Notes under the pieces: model-generated | Seen by the model: only the letters and a program-made list of their open reading frames with translations | What the model was told of the DNA's origin: nothing | Database searches by the model: none | Origin: Panulirus ornatus | Taxonomy: Eukaryota > Arthropoda > Malacostraca > Decapoda > Palinuridae | NCBI RefSeq assembly: GCF_036320965.1 | Contig: NC_092250.1 | Location: 11,241,600 to 11,305,599 of the forward strand | DNA length: 64,000 bases | Direction: 5' to 3' | Part shown: positions 54,298 to 64,000 of the stretch, piece by piece | How positions within the stretch are numbered: position 1 is the stretch's first letter | Layout of the letters: the number at the start of each line of letters is the position of its first letter | Made by a program: the position numbers and the translations under genes

Positions 54298-56353
54298 GAT
54301 GTATTTAGGGAAGCAGTGATGGCTTGCGCAAAAGATGCTTGTGGCATGAGAAGCGTGGGAGATGGGCACAATAGAAAGGGTAGTTAGTGGTGGGATGAAA
54401 AGGTAAGATTATCAGTGAAAGAGAAGAGAGAGGTATTTGGACGACTTTTGCAGGGAAATAATCCAAATGAGTGGGAGATGTATAAAAGAAAGCGGCAGGT
54501 CAAGAGAAAGGTGCAAGAGGTGAAAAAGAAGGGAAATGAGCGTTGGGGTGAGAGAGTATCATTAAATTTTAGGGAGAATAAAAAGGAGGTAAATAAAGTG
54601 CGTAAGACAAGGGAACAAATGGGAACTTCAGTGAAGGGGGCTAAATGGGGAGGTGATAGCAAATTGTGGTGATGTGAGAAGGATATGGAGTGAGTATTTT
54701 GAAGGTTTGTTGAATGTATTTGATGATAGAGTGGCAGATATAGGGTGTTTTGGTTGAGGTGGTGTGCAAAGTGAGAGGGTTAGGGAAAATGATTTGGTGA
54801 AAATAGAAGAGGTAGTAAAAGCTTTGCGCAAGATGAAAGCCGGCAAGGCAGCGGGTTTGGATGGTATTGCAGTGGAATTTATTAAAAAAGGGGGTGACTG
54901 TATTGTTGACTGGTTGGTAAGGTTATTTAATGTATGTATAATTCATGGTGAGGTGCCTGAGGATTGGCGGAATGCTTGCATAGTGCCATTGTACAAAGGC
55001 AAAGGGGATAGAAGTGAGTGCTCAAATTACAGAGGTATAAGTTTATTGAGTATTCCTGGTAAATTATATGGGAGGGTATTGATTGAGAGGGTGAAGGCAT
55101 GTACAAAGCATCAGATTGGGGAAGAGCAGTGTGGTTTCAGAAGTGGTAGAGGATTGTGGATCAGGTGTTTGCTTTGAAGAATGTATGTGAGAAATACTTA
55201 GAAAAGCAAATGGATTTGTATGTAGCATTTATGGATCTGGAGAAGGCATATGATAGAGTTGTTAGAGATGCTCTGTGGAAGTTATTAAGGATATATGGTG
55301 TGGGAAGCAAGTTGTTACAAGCAGTGAAAATTTTTATTGAGGATGTAAGGCATGTGTACGTGTAGGAAGAGAGGAAAGTGATTGGTTCTCAGTGAAGGTA
55401 GGTTTGCGGCAGGGGTGTGTGATGTCTCCATGGTTGTTTAATTTGTTTATGGATGGGGTTGTTAGGGAGGTGAAGGCAAGAGTTTTGGGAAGAGGGGCAA
55501 GTATGCAGTCTGTTCTGGGTGAGAGAGCTTGGGAAGTGAGTCAGATGTTGTTCGCTGATGATACAGCGCTGATGGCTGATTCATGTGAGAAACTGCAGAA
55601 GCTGGTGACTGTGTTTGGTAAAGTGTGTGAAAGAAGAAAGCTGATAGTGAATGTGAATAAGAGCAAGGTTATGAGGTACATTAGGGTTGAGGATCAATTC
55701 AATTGGGAGGTACGTTTGAATGGAGAAAAACTGGAGGAAGTGAAGTGTTTTAGATATCTGGGAGTGGATTTGGGAAAGGATGGAACCATGGAAGCGGAAG
55801 TGAATCATAGGTTGGGGGAGGGGGCGAAAATTGTGGGAGCCTTGAAGAATGTGTGGAAGTCGAGAACATTATCTCCGAAAGCAAAAATGGGTATGTTTGA
55901 GGGAATAGTGGTTTTAACAATGTTGTGTGGTTGCGAGGCGTGGGCTATGGATAGAATTGTGTGGAGGAGGGTGGATGTACTGGAAATGAGATGTTTGAGG
56001 ACAATATGTGGTGTGAGGTGTTTTGATCGAGTAAGTAATGATAGGGTATGAGAGATGTGTGGTAATAAAAGGAGTGAGATTGAGAGAGCAGAAGAGGGTG
56101 TTTTGAAATGGTTTGGTCACATGGAGAGAATGAGTGAGGAAAGATTGACCAAGAGGATATATGTGTCGAGGTGGAGGGAACGAGGAGAAGTGGGAGACCA
56201 AATTGGAGGTGGAAAGATGGAGTGAAAAAGATTTTGAGTGATCGGGGCCTGAACATGCAGGAGGGTAAAAGGCATGTAAGGAATGGAGTGAATTGGAACG
56301 ATGTGGTATACCGGGGTCGACGTGCTGTCTATGGATTGAACCAGGGCATGTGA
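54298..56353 (+). pseudogene. LINE reverse transcriptase of R20, several frameshifts
   Basis: Pieces: 54415-54672 (linker, with short deletions), 54764-55177 (AGLDGIAVEFIKKG, NYRGISLLSIPGK), 55156-55365 (MDLEKAYDRVV), 55392-56051 (LRQGCVMSPWLFN, MLFADDTALMAD, FRYLGVDLGKDG) and 56171-56353 (GRPNWRWKDGVKK to GRRAVYGLNQGM). A missing base near 55155 and a TGA at 56049-56051 are among the lesions. Confidence 0.82.
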
Positions 56354-56378
56354 AGCGTCTGGGGTAAACCATGGAAAG

Positions 56379-57389
56379 TTGTTAGAAGCAGTGAAAAGTT
56401 TTTATCGAGGATGTAAGGCATGTGTACGTGTAGGAAGAGAGGAAAGTGATTGGTTCTCAGTGAATGTAGGTTTGCGGCAGGGGTGTGTGATGTCTCCATG
56501 GTTGTTTAATTTGTTTATGGATGGGGTTGTTAGGGAGGTAAATGCAAGAGTTTTGGAAAGAGGGGCAAGTATGAAGTCTGTTAGGGATGAGAGAGCTTGG
56601 GAAGTGAGTCAGTTGTTGTTCGCTGATGATACAGCGCTGGTGGCTGATTCATGTGAGAAACTGCAGAAGCTGGTGACTGAGTTTGGTAAAGTGTGTGGAA
56701 GAAGAAAGTTAAGAGTAAATGTGAATAAGAGCAAGGTTATTAGGTACAGTAGGGTTGAGGGTCAAGTCAATTGGGAGGTGAGTTTGAATGGAGAAAAACT
56801 GGAGGAAGTGAAGTGTTTTAGATATCTGGGAGTGGATCTGGCAGCGGATGGAACCATGGAAGCGGAAGTGGATCATAGGGTGGGGGAGGGGGCGAAAATT
56901 CTGGGGGCCTTGAAGAATGTGTGGAAGTCGAGAACATTATCTCGGAAAGCAAAAATGGGTATGTTTGAAGGAATAGTGGTTCCAACAATGTTGTATGGTT
57001 GGGAGGCGTGGGCTATGGATAGAGTTGTGCGCAGGAGGATGGATGTGCTGGAAATGAGATGTTTGAGGACAATGTGTGGTGTGAGGTGGTTTGATCGAGT
57101 GAGTAACGTAAGGGTAAGAGAGATGTGTGGAAATAAAAAGAGCGTGGTTGAGAGAGCAGAAGAGGGTGTTTTGAAGTGGTTTGGGCACATGGAGAGAATG
57201 AGTGAGGAAAGATTGACCAAGAGGATATATGTGTCGGAGGTGGAGGGAACGAGGAGAAGAGGGAGACCAAATTGGAGGTGGAAAGATGGAGTGAAAAAGA
57301 TTTTGTGTGATCGGGGCCTGAACATGCAGGAAGGTGAAAGGAGGGCAAGGAATAGAGTGAATTGGAGCGATGTGGTATACCGGGGTTGA
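56379..57389 (+). CDS. LINE reverse transcriptase C-terminal half, open
   Basis: 336 open codons from LEAVKSFYRGC through motif B (LRQGCVMSPWLFN), LLFADDTALVAD, LRVNVNKSKVI, FRYLGVDLAADG, LYGWEAW (Cys to Trp here) and GRPNWRWKDGVKK to VYRG. It lacks motif A and everything upstream, so it cannot be active. Confidence 0.78.
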   Translation: MLEAVKSFYRGCKACVRVGREESDWFSVNVGLRQGCVMSPWLFNLFMDGVVREVNARVLERGASMKSVRDERAWEVSQLLFADDTALVADSCEKLQKLVTEFGKVCGRRKLRVNVNKSKVIRYSRVEGQVNWEVSLNGEKLEEVKCFRYLGVDLAADGTMEAEVDHRVGEGAKILGALKNVWKSRTLSRKAKMGMFEGIVVPTMLYGWEAWAMDRVVRRRMDVLEMRCLRTMCGVRWFDRVSNVRVREMCGNKKSVVERAEEGVLKWFGHMERMSEERLTKRIYVSEVEGTRRRGRPNWRWKDGVKKILCDRGLNMQEGERRARNRVNWSDVVYRG

Positions 57390-57568
57390 CGTGCTGTCAG
57401 TGGATTGAATCAAGGCATGTGAAGCGTCTGGGGTAAACCATGGAAAGCTGTGTAGGTATTTATATTTGCGTGTGTGGACGTATGTATATACATGTGTATG
57501 GGGGGGGGTTGGGCCATTTCTTTCGTCTGTTTCCTTGCGCTACCTCGCAAACGCGGGAGACAGCGACA

Positions 57569-57586
<18 letters not shown>
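56379..57586 (+). mobile_element. RTE-like LINE R21, young subfamily, 5' truncated
   Basis: Begins at TTAGAAGCAGTGAAAAG in the reverse transcriptase, joined head to tail to R20's 3'UTR at the shared AAGTTGT. Short 3'UTR; ends in a pure A-run after GCGAC, then (TA)n. Confidence 0.88.

Positions 57587-57625
<39 letters not shown>
57587..57625. repeat. (TA)n microsatellite
   Basis: TA run between R21 and R22, preceded by an 18-base A-run. Confidence 0.97.
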
Positions 57626-57628
<3 letters not shown>

Positions 57629-59004
57629 GTAGAGGATGTGTGGATCAGGTGTTTGCTTTGAAGAATGTATGTGAGAAATACTTAGAAAAGCAAATGGATT
57701 TGTATGTAGCATTTATGGATCTGGAGAAGGCATATGATAGAGTTGATAGAGATGCTCTGTGGAAGGTATTAAGAATATATGGTGTGGGAGGAAAGTTGTT
57801 AGAAGCAGTGAAAAGTTTTTATCGAGGATGTAAGGCATGTGTACGTGTAGGAAGAGAGGAAAGTGATTGGTTCTCAGTGAATGTAGGTTTGCGGCAGGGG
57901 TGTGTGATGTCTCCATGGTTGTTTAATTTGTTTATGGATGGGGTTGTTAGGGAGGTAAATGCAAGAGTTTTGGAAAGAGGGGCAAGTATGAAGTCTGTTG
58001 GGGATGAGAGAGCTTGGGAAGTGAGTCAGTTGTTGTTCACTGATGATACAGCGCTGGTGGCTGATTCATGTGAGAAACTGCAGAAGCTGGTGACTGAGTT
58101 TGGTAAAGTGTGTGGAAGAAGAAAGTTAAGAGTAAATGTGAATAAGAGCAAGGTTATTAGGTACAGTAGGGTTGAGGGTCAAGTCAATTGGGAGGTGAGT
58201 TTGAATGGAGAAAAACTGGAGGAAGTGAAGTGTTTTAGATATCTGGGAGTGGATCTGGCAGCGGATGGAACCATGGAAGCGGAAGTGGATCATAGGGTGG
58301 GGGAGGGGGCGAAAATTCTGGGGGCCTTGAAGAATGTGTGGAAGTCGAGAACATTATCTCGGAAAGCAAAAATGGGTATGTTTGAAGGAATAGTGGTTCC
58401 AACAATGTTGTATGGTTGCGAGGCGTGGGCTATGGATAGAGTTGTGCGCAGGAGGATGGATGTGCTGGAAATGAGATGTTTGAGGACAATGTGTGGTGTG
58501 AGGTGGTTTGATCGAGTGAGTAACGTAAGGGTAAGAGAGATGTGTGGAAATAAAAAGAGCGTGGTTGAGAGAGCAGAAGAGGGTGTTTTGAAGTGGTTTG
58601 GGCACATGGAGAGGATGAGTGAGGAAAGATTGACCAAGAGGATATATGTGTCGGAGGTGGAGGGAACAAGGAGAAGAGGGAGACCAAATTGGAGGTGGAA
58701 AGATGGAGTGAAAAAGATTTTGTGTGATTGGGGCCTGAACATGCAGGAGGGTGAAAGGAGGGCAAGGAATAGAGTGAATTGGAGCGATGTGGTATACCGG
58801 GGTTGACGTGCTGTCAGTGGATTGAATCAAGGCATGTGAAGCGTCTGGGGTAAACCATGGAAAGCTGTGTAGGTATGTATATTTGCGTGTGTGGACGTAT
58901 GTATATACATGTGTATGGGGGGGGGTTGGGCCATTTCTTTCGTCTGTATCCTTGCGCTACCTCGCAAACGCGGGAGACAGCGACAAAGTATAATAAATAT
59001 AAAA

Positions 59005-59008
<4 letters not shown>
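57626..59008 (+). mobile_element. RTE-like LINE R22, young subfamily, 5' truncated
   Basis: Begins at GTGGTAGAGGATGTGTGG on (TA)n, in tandem with R21 and almost identical to it. Short 3'UTR; tail GACAAAGTATAATAAATATA running into (TA)n. Confidence 0.9.
57628..58806 (+). CDS. LINE reverse transcriptase (from finger region) and C-terminus, open
   Basis: About 392 open codons: GRGCVDQVFALKNV, MDLEKAYDRVD (motif A), LRQGCVMSPWLFN (motif B), LLFTDDTALVAD (catalytic pair kept, preceding Ala changed to Thr), LRVNVNKSKVI, LYGCEAWAMDRVV and the GRPNWRWKDG block, ending at the young-type stop after VYRG. No native start because of truncation. Confidence 0.8.

Positions 59009-59068
<60 letters not shown>
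59009..59068. repeat. (TA)n microsatellite
   Basis: TA run between R22 and passenger S6. Confidence 0.97.
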
Positions 59069-59072
<4 letters not shown>

Positions 59073-59289
59073 GGATAGGGGAGAAAGAATACTTCCCTCG
59101 TATTCCCTGCGTGTCGTAGAAGGCGACTAAAAGGGGAGGGAGCGGGGGGCTGGAAATCCTCCCCTCTCAATTTTTTTTAATTTTCCAAAAGAAGGAACAG
59201 AGAAGGGGGCCAGGTGAGGATATTCCCTCAATGGTCCAGTCCTCTGTTCTTAACGCTACCTCGCTAACGCGGGAAATGGCGAATAGTTT

Positions 59290-59309
<20 letters not shown>
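59069..59309 (+). mobile_element. Non-autonomous LINE-end element S6, full length
   Basis: GGGGGATAGGGGAGAAAG start, GAAGGCGACTAAAAGGGG, GGGGGCCAGGTGAGGATA, CGCTACCTCGCTAACGCGGG and a 19-base A-tail. (TA)n on both sides. Confidence 0.87.

Positions 59310-59351
<42 letters not shown>
59310..59351. repeat. (TA)n microsatellite
   Basis: TA run between S6 and R23. Confidence 0.97.
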
Positions 59352-59354
<3 letters not shown>

Positions 59355-59930
59355 TTTTTTATTTACTCTTAATACTTGATCGCCGTTTTCCGCGTCGGCA
59401 ACGTAGCCCCAGGAAACAGTCGAATAGAGACACATCCATTCATATACACATAAATACATACACGCCCATACACGTACATACATATACATACACCGACATA
59501 TACATACATACATATGTGCATATTCATACTCCCTTGCCTTCATTCACTTCCGAAGCCACCACGCCCCACAGGAAACAGCATCGCCACCCACTGCATCAGC
59601 GAGGCAGCGTCAGGAAAACAGACAAAAGAGACCACTTCGTTCACACTCAAGTCTCTAGCTGTCATGTGTAATGCACCAAAACCACAGCTCCCTTTCCACA
59701 TCCAGGCCCCACAGACCTTTCCATGGTCTACTCCAGACGCTTCACATACCCTGGTTGAATCCATTGACAGCACGTCGACCCCGATATACCACATCGTTCC
59801 AATTCACTCTGTTCCTTCCACTCCTCTCACCATCTTGCATGTTCAGGCCTCGATCGCTCAAAATCTTTTTCACTCTCTCCTTCCACCACCAATTTGGTCT
59901 ACCGTTTTTTGTTCCCTCCACCTCTGACAG
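59352..59930 (-). mobile_element. RTE-like LINE R23, old subfamily, 3' fragment, diverged
   Basis: Minus-strand diverged long 3'UTR (59352-59740) and the last about 60 codons (GRPNWWWKERVKKILSDRGL ... RAVNGFNQGM, 59742-59930). It ends in passenger-like sequence S7. Confidence 0.8.
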
Positions 59931-60100
59931 AGCCTTAGAGAGAGAATCCCTCACTTGGTTCCCTGCTGTGTTCCTTCCTTTGCGAAGTGATGCAGGAAGG
60001 GATGATCTCCAGCCACGCGCTTCCGTCGCTCTTAGTTGCCTTCTACGACACTACACGTGGGTATCATTAATTCTCCCCTGTCCTCAGGGACAATATATAT
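59931..60100 (-). mobile_element. Diverged non-autonomous LINE-end element S7 (partial)
   Basis: Minus-strand resemblance to the passenger head (CCCTGAGGACAGGGGAGAAT, GTCGTAGAAGGCAACTAAGA, TGGAGATCATCCCT) but different in its second half (GCAAAGGAAGGAACACAGC). Possibly a separate subfamily. Confidence 0.55.
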
Positions 60101-60920
60101 GGGCTATAAGTAGGGTTGTGCGGAGGATGATGGATGTGTTGGATATAAAATGTTTGAGGACAATATGTGGTGTGAGGTGGTTTGATCGAGTAAGTAATGA
60201 AAGGGTAAAAGAGATGTGTGGTAATAAAAAGATTGAGGTTGAGAGAACAGAAGAGGGTGTGTTGAAATGGTTTGGACATATGGAGAGGATGAGTGAGGAA
60301 AGATTGAGAAGGAGGATGTATGTGTCAGAGGTGGTAGGAAGAAGGAGAAGCGGGAGACCAAATTGGAAGTGGAAGGATGGAGTGAAAAAGATTTTGAGCG
60401 ACCTGGGCCTGAACATATAAGAGGGTGAAAGGCATACAAGGAATAAAGTGAAATGGAACGATGTGGTATGCCGGGGTCGACGTGCCGTCAATGGATTGAA
60501 CCAGGGGATATGAAGCGTCTGGGGTAAACTATGGAAAGGTCTGTGGGGCCTGGATGTGGAAAGGGAGCTGTGGTTTCGGTGCATTACACATGACATCTAG
60601 AGACTGAGTGTGAACAAATGTGGCCTAATTTGTCTGTTCCTGGCGTTGCCTAGCTGGAGGTAGATGCTATTTCGTGTGTGGCGGGTCGGCGACGAAAATG
60701 GATGTAGGCAGCAAGTATGGATATGTACATGTGTATATGTGCATATGTCTGTGTATGTATATGTATGATGTATACGTTGAGGATGTGTGTGTGTGTGCGT
60801 GGGGAGGGGGGCGTTTATATATGTACATGTATATGTGGGTGGTTTGGACCATTTCCTCTTCTGTTTCCCTGCGCTAACTCGCTAACGCGGGAGACGACGG
60901 TTAAGTATAGTAAATATGAA

Positions 60921-60927
<7 letters not shown>
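60101..60927 (+). mobile_element. RTE-like LINE R24, old subfamily, 5' truncated
   Basis: Begins at GGGCTATAAGTAGGGTTGTG (AISRVV codons) and runs to a diverged long 3'UTR whose terminal motif reads GCGCTAACTCGCTAACGCGG. Followed by (TA)n. Confidence 0.82.
60102..60420 (+). CDS. LINE C-terminal domain fragment of R24, open
   Basis: About 105 codons: VVRRMMDVLDIKCLRTICGV, RVKEMCGNKKIEVERTEEGV, LKWFGHMERMSEERLRRRMY and GRPNWKWKDGVKK, ending at a TAA in LNMQEGE. Fragment only. Confidence 0.7.

Positions 60928-60997
<70 letters not shown>
60928..60997. repeat. (TA)n microsatellite
   Basis: TA run between R24 and passenger S8. Confidence 0.97.
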
Positions 60998-61400
<403 letters not shown>

Positions 61401-62187
61401 TAAATATCTATGCAATATGCACGAAAATAACATCCCATAGAAAATGTGAAGCTTGTTACACTTAGGGGATTCTTGAGGATCTCTTAAGTTTCCTTCGGGA
61501 TAAAGTAGAATTGTGTACTTGATTAGAGTATCAACATTGAAGGGTTCACATTAGAGCACCTTAGAGAGTGAATGTCTCTCAATATTTCGTGAAAGTGAAA
61601 TAAAAATGTTGTTTACGTGCCAAGGTACACGGCACAACGCTAGTGGTTAGGAAGGATCTGTCGTAGAGGATGTTGTTATAGAGTCTGATGTCGAATCGCT
61701 TGACGATGTCAACTAGCACTGCTGGCAAGTAACAGTCCAGTATCGATATACTTTATCCAGACAACTCACTTAAGATGATATTCTCTGAATATGAATATGA
61801 AACACGTATCTGGAACAGTCGAAAAGCTCCTCGCTCAAGAGCCTGCCAGAAGATCCAAAACTGATGAAGGCGGTGTCTGTGTCGAGGTGATATACGAATC
61901 CCATAAGCTCGCTCGGGGACGCGAGCGATTGAACGGTAGAAAAGCGATAAAGCGGGAACACCACTGAAGGCATTGTTATCCCTTGAGCTGGAAAGATTCT
62001 CACTGGATATAGGGGTTAATGCGAGTGTGATTTCCTTTTTTCCTTTCTTGTAGGAGAACCATATAATTGCGTGTGAATGTGAGGTGAGCTATATCGGCAG
62101 TTGGACGAACCTCAGTGTAGTGTTAAGAGTGGAGGTGGAGTTAATAAGCTTTTTCTTTCTAAGCGAAAAATTTACTTGTAATATTAC
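61401..62187. other. Apparently unique sequence, no gene recognised
   Basis: Not low complexity and without LINE or PLE match. A 77-codon minus-strand open frame (61770-62003) has no recognisable motif. Could be host intron or intergenic DNA. Confidence 0.55.
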
Positions 62188-64000
62188 CCAGTGAGTGGTG
62201 GGATGAAGAAGTAAGAGTATTAGTGAAAGAGAAGAGAGAGGCATTTGGACGATTTTTGCAGGGAAAAAATGCAATTGAGTGGGAGATGTATAAAAGAAAG
62301 AGACAGGAGGTCAAGAGAAAGGTGCAAGAGGTGAAAAAAAGGGCAAATGAGAGTTGGGGTGAGAGAGTATCATTAAATTTTAGGGAGAATAAAAAGATGT
62401 TCTGGAAGGAGGTAAATAAAGTGCGTAAGACAAGGGAGCAAATGGGAACTTCGGTGAAGGGCGCAAGTGGGGAGGTGATAACAAGTAGTGGTGATGTGAG
62501 AAGGAGATGGAGTGAGTATTTTGAAGGTTTGTTGAATGTGTTTGATGATAGAGTGGCAGATATAGGGTGTTTTGGTCGAGGTGGTGTGCAAAGTGAGAGG
62601 GTTAGGGAAAATGATTTGGTAAACAGAGAAGAGGTAGTGAAAGCTTTGCGGAAGATGAAAGCCGGCAAGGCAGCGGGTTTGGATGGTATTGCAGTGGAAT
62701 TTATTAAAAAAGGGGGTGACTGTATTGTTGACTGGTTGGTAAGGTTATTTAATGTATGTATGACTCATGGTGAGGTGCCTGAGGATTGGCGGAATGCGTG
62801 CATAGTGCCATTGCACAAAGGCAAAGGGGATAAGAGTGAGTGCTCAAATTACAGAGGTATAAGTTTGTTGAGTATTCCTGGTAAATTATATGGGAGGGTA
62901 CTGATTGAGAGGGTGAAGGCATGTACAGAGCATCAGATTGGGGAAGAGCAGTGTGGTTTCAGAAGTGGTAGAGGATGTGTGGATCAGGTGTTTGCTTTGA
63001 AGAATGTATGTGAGAAATACTTAGAAAAGCAAATGGATTTGTATGTAGCATTTATGGATCTGGAGAAGGCATATGATAGAGTTGATAGAGATGCTCTGTG
63101 GAAGGTATTAAGAATATATGGTGTGGGAGGAAAGTTGTTAGAAGCAGTGAAAAGTTTTTATCGAGGATGTAAGGCATGTGTACGTGTAGGAAGAGAGGTT
63201 CTCAGTGAATGTAGGTTTGCGGCAGGGGTGTGTGATGTCTCCATGGTTGTTTAATTTGTTTATGGATGGGGTTGTTAGGGAGGTAAATGCAAGAGTTTTG
63301 GAAAGAGGGGCAAGTATGAAGTCTGTTGGGGATGAGAGAGCTTGGGAAGTGAGTCAGTTGTTGTTCGCTGATGATACAGCGCTGGTGGCTGATTCATGTG
63401 AGAAACTGCAGAAGCTGGTGACTGAGTTTGGAAAAGTGTGTGGACGAAGAAAGTTAAGAGTAAATGTGAATAAGAGCAAGGTTATTAGGTACAGTAGGGT
63501 TGAGGGTCAAGTCAATTGGGAGGTGAGTTTGAATGGAGAAAAACTGGAGGAAGTGAAGTGTTTTAGATATCTGGGAGTGGATCTGGCAGCGGATGGAACC
63601 ATGGAAGCGGAAGTGGATCATAGGGTGGGGGAGGGGGCGAAAATCCTGGGGGCCTTGAAGAATGTGTGGAAGTCGAGAACATTATCTCGGAAAGCAAAAA
63701 TGGGTGTGTTTGAAGGAATAGTGGTTCCAACAATGTTGTATGGTTGCGAGGCGTGGGCTATGGATAGAGTTGTGCGCAGGAGGATGGATGTGCTGGAAAT
63801 GAGATGTTTGAGGACAATGTGTGGTGTGAGGTGGTTTGATCGAGTGAGTAACGTAAGGGTAAGAGAGATGTGTGGAAATAAAAAGAGCGTGGTTGAGAGA
63901 GCAGAAGAGGGTGTTTTGAAGTGGTTTGGGCACATGGAGAGGATGAGTGAGGAAAGATTGACCAAGAGGATATATGTGTCGGAGGTGGAGGGAACAAGGA
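62188..64000 (+). mobile_element. RTE-like LINE R25, young subfamily, runs off the window
   Basis: Starts at AGTGAGTGGTGGGATGAAG (linker) directly after non-repetitive DNA, without (TA)n. It continues past 64000 inside the C-terminal block. Confidence 0.9.
62190..64000 (+). pseudogene. LINE reverse transcriptase of R25, 11-base deletion, partial at window end
   Basis: Open from SEWWDEEVRVLVKEKREAF through AGLDGIAVEFIKKGG, NYRGISLLSIPGK and MDLEKAYDRVD to VRVGRE at about 63198. There an 11-base deletion (AAAGTGATTGG lost) shifts the frame. The reverse transcriptase then continues in another frame with LRQGCVMSPWLFN, LLFADDTALVAD and the LYGCEAW block to the end of the window. Confidence 0.85.

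Larger units (their letters stand above)
53255..56378 (+). mobile_element. RTE-like LINE R20, old subfamily, nearly complete ORF region
   Basis: Starts in the 5'UTR (TATTCCTCACGTGTCGTAGG) and runs to the beginning of the 3'UTR (AAACCATGGAAAGTTGT), where it passes into R21 in the same orientation without a 3' terminus. It retains old-type GGTCGACG. Confidence 0.87.

Noticed and set aside
61770..62003. 77-codon minus-strand frame, possible host exon
   Set aside because: Not low complexity, but no motif is recognised and splice sites cannot be established; left as unique sequence.

Overview
This is eukaryotic repeat DNA, with no host gene that I can support. The composition is arthropod-like: perfect (TA)n, (GA)n and (CA)n microsatellites, thick layers of one RTE-like non-LTR retrotransposon (LINE) family, Penelope-like elements (PLEs) and tRNA-derived SINE heads. 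The dinucleotide load suggests a decapod crustacean, but that is an inference and no species can be named.

Three kinds of retroelement explain most of the window. (1) An RTE-like LINE with a single ORF (apurinic endonuclease, reverse transcriptase, C-terminal domain; about 1000 codons). About 25 copies occur on both strands. Old, diverged copies have a roughly 450 bp 3'UTR. Young, nearly identical copies share a premature stop ten codons before the old terminus and a shortened 3'UTR. Almost all are 5' truncated. (2) A non-autonomous element of about 230 bp (eight copies) built from the LINE's 5'UTR head and its 3' terminal motif, probably a passenger of the LINE. (3) PLEs with a YADD/YVDD reverse transcriptase, a GIY-YIG endonuclease and a 3' region carrying a hammerhead ribozyme motif. 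They repeatedly occur as head-to-head pairs.

Layout: 1-970, one arm of a 1 kb inverted repeat; 1042-3325, head-to-head PLE pair; 3338-12344, old LINE split by a 6 kb nest of two head-to-head young LINEs and a passenger element; 12480-17187, passenger element, young LINE and a 5'-inverted old LINE; 17188-18456, no recognised gene; 18505-23374, LINE scraps, passenger element and near full-length young LINE; 23537-24573, non-coding with two tRNA-like SINE heads; 24638-31440, LINE copies with a foldback hairpin and a LINE/PLE chimera; 31512-34008, the longest repeat-poor stretch, with an isolated hammerhead motif; 34093-39547, LINE and PLE remnants; 39599-42226, second head-to-head PLE pair; 42712-50836, LINE copies; 50840-51996, PLE end and the other arm of the 1 kb inverted repeat; 52819-53197, tRNA-like palindrome; 53255-61240, LINE and passenger copies; 61401-62187, no recognised gene; 62190-64000, young LINE running off the window.

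The parts look interdependent. The autonomous LINE supplies endonuclease and reverse transcriptase; the passenger carries only the end sequences. Most insertion boundaries lie directly against (TA)n, which suggests (TA)n is the preferred target, the element tail, or both. Every LINE copy seen is 5' truncated or carries a lesion, so no fully autonomous copy is present here.
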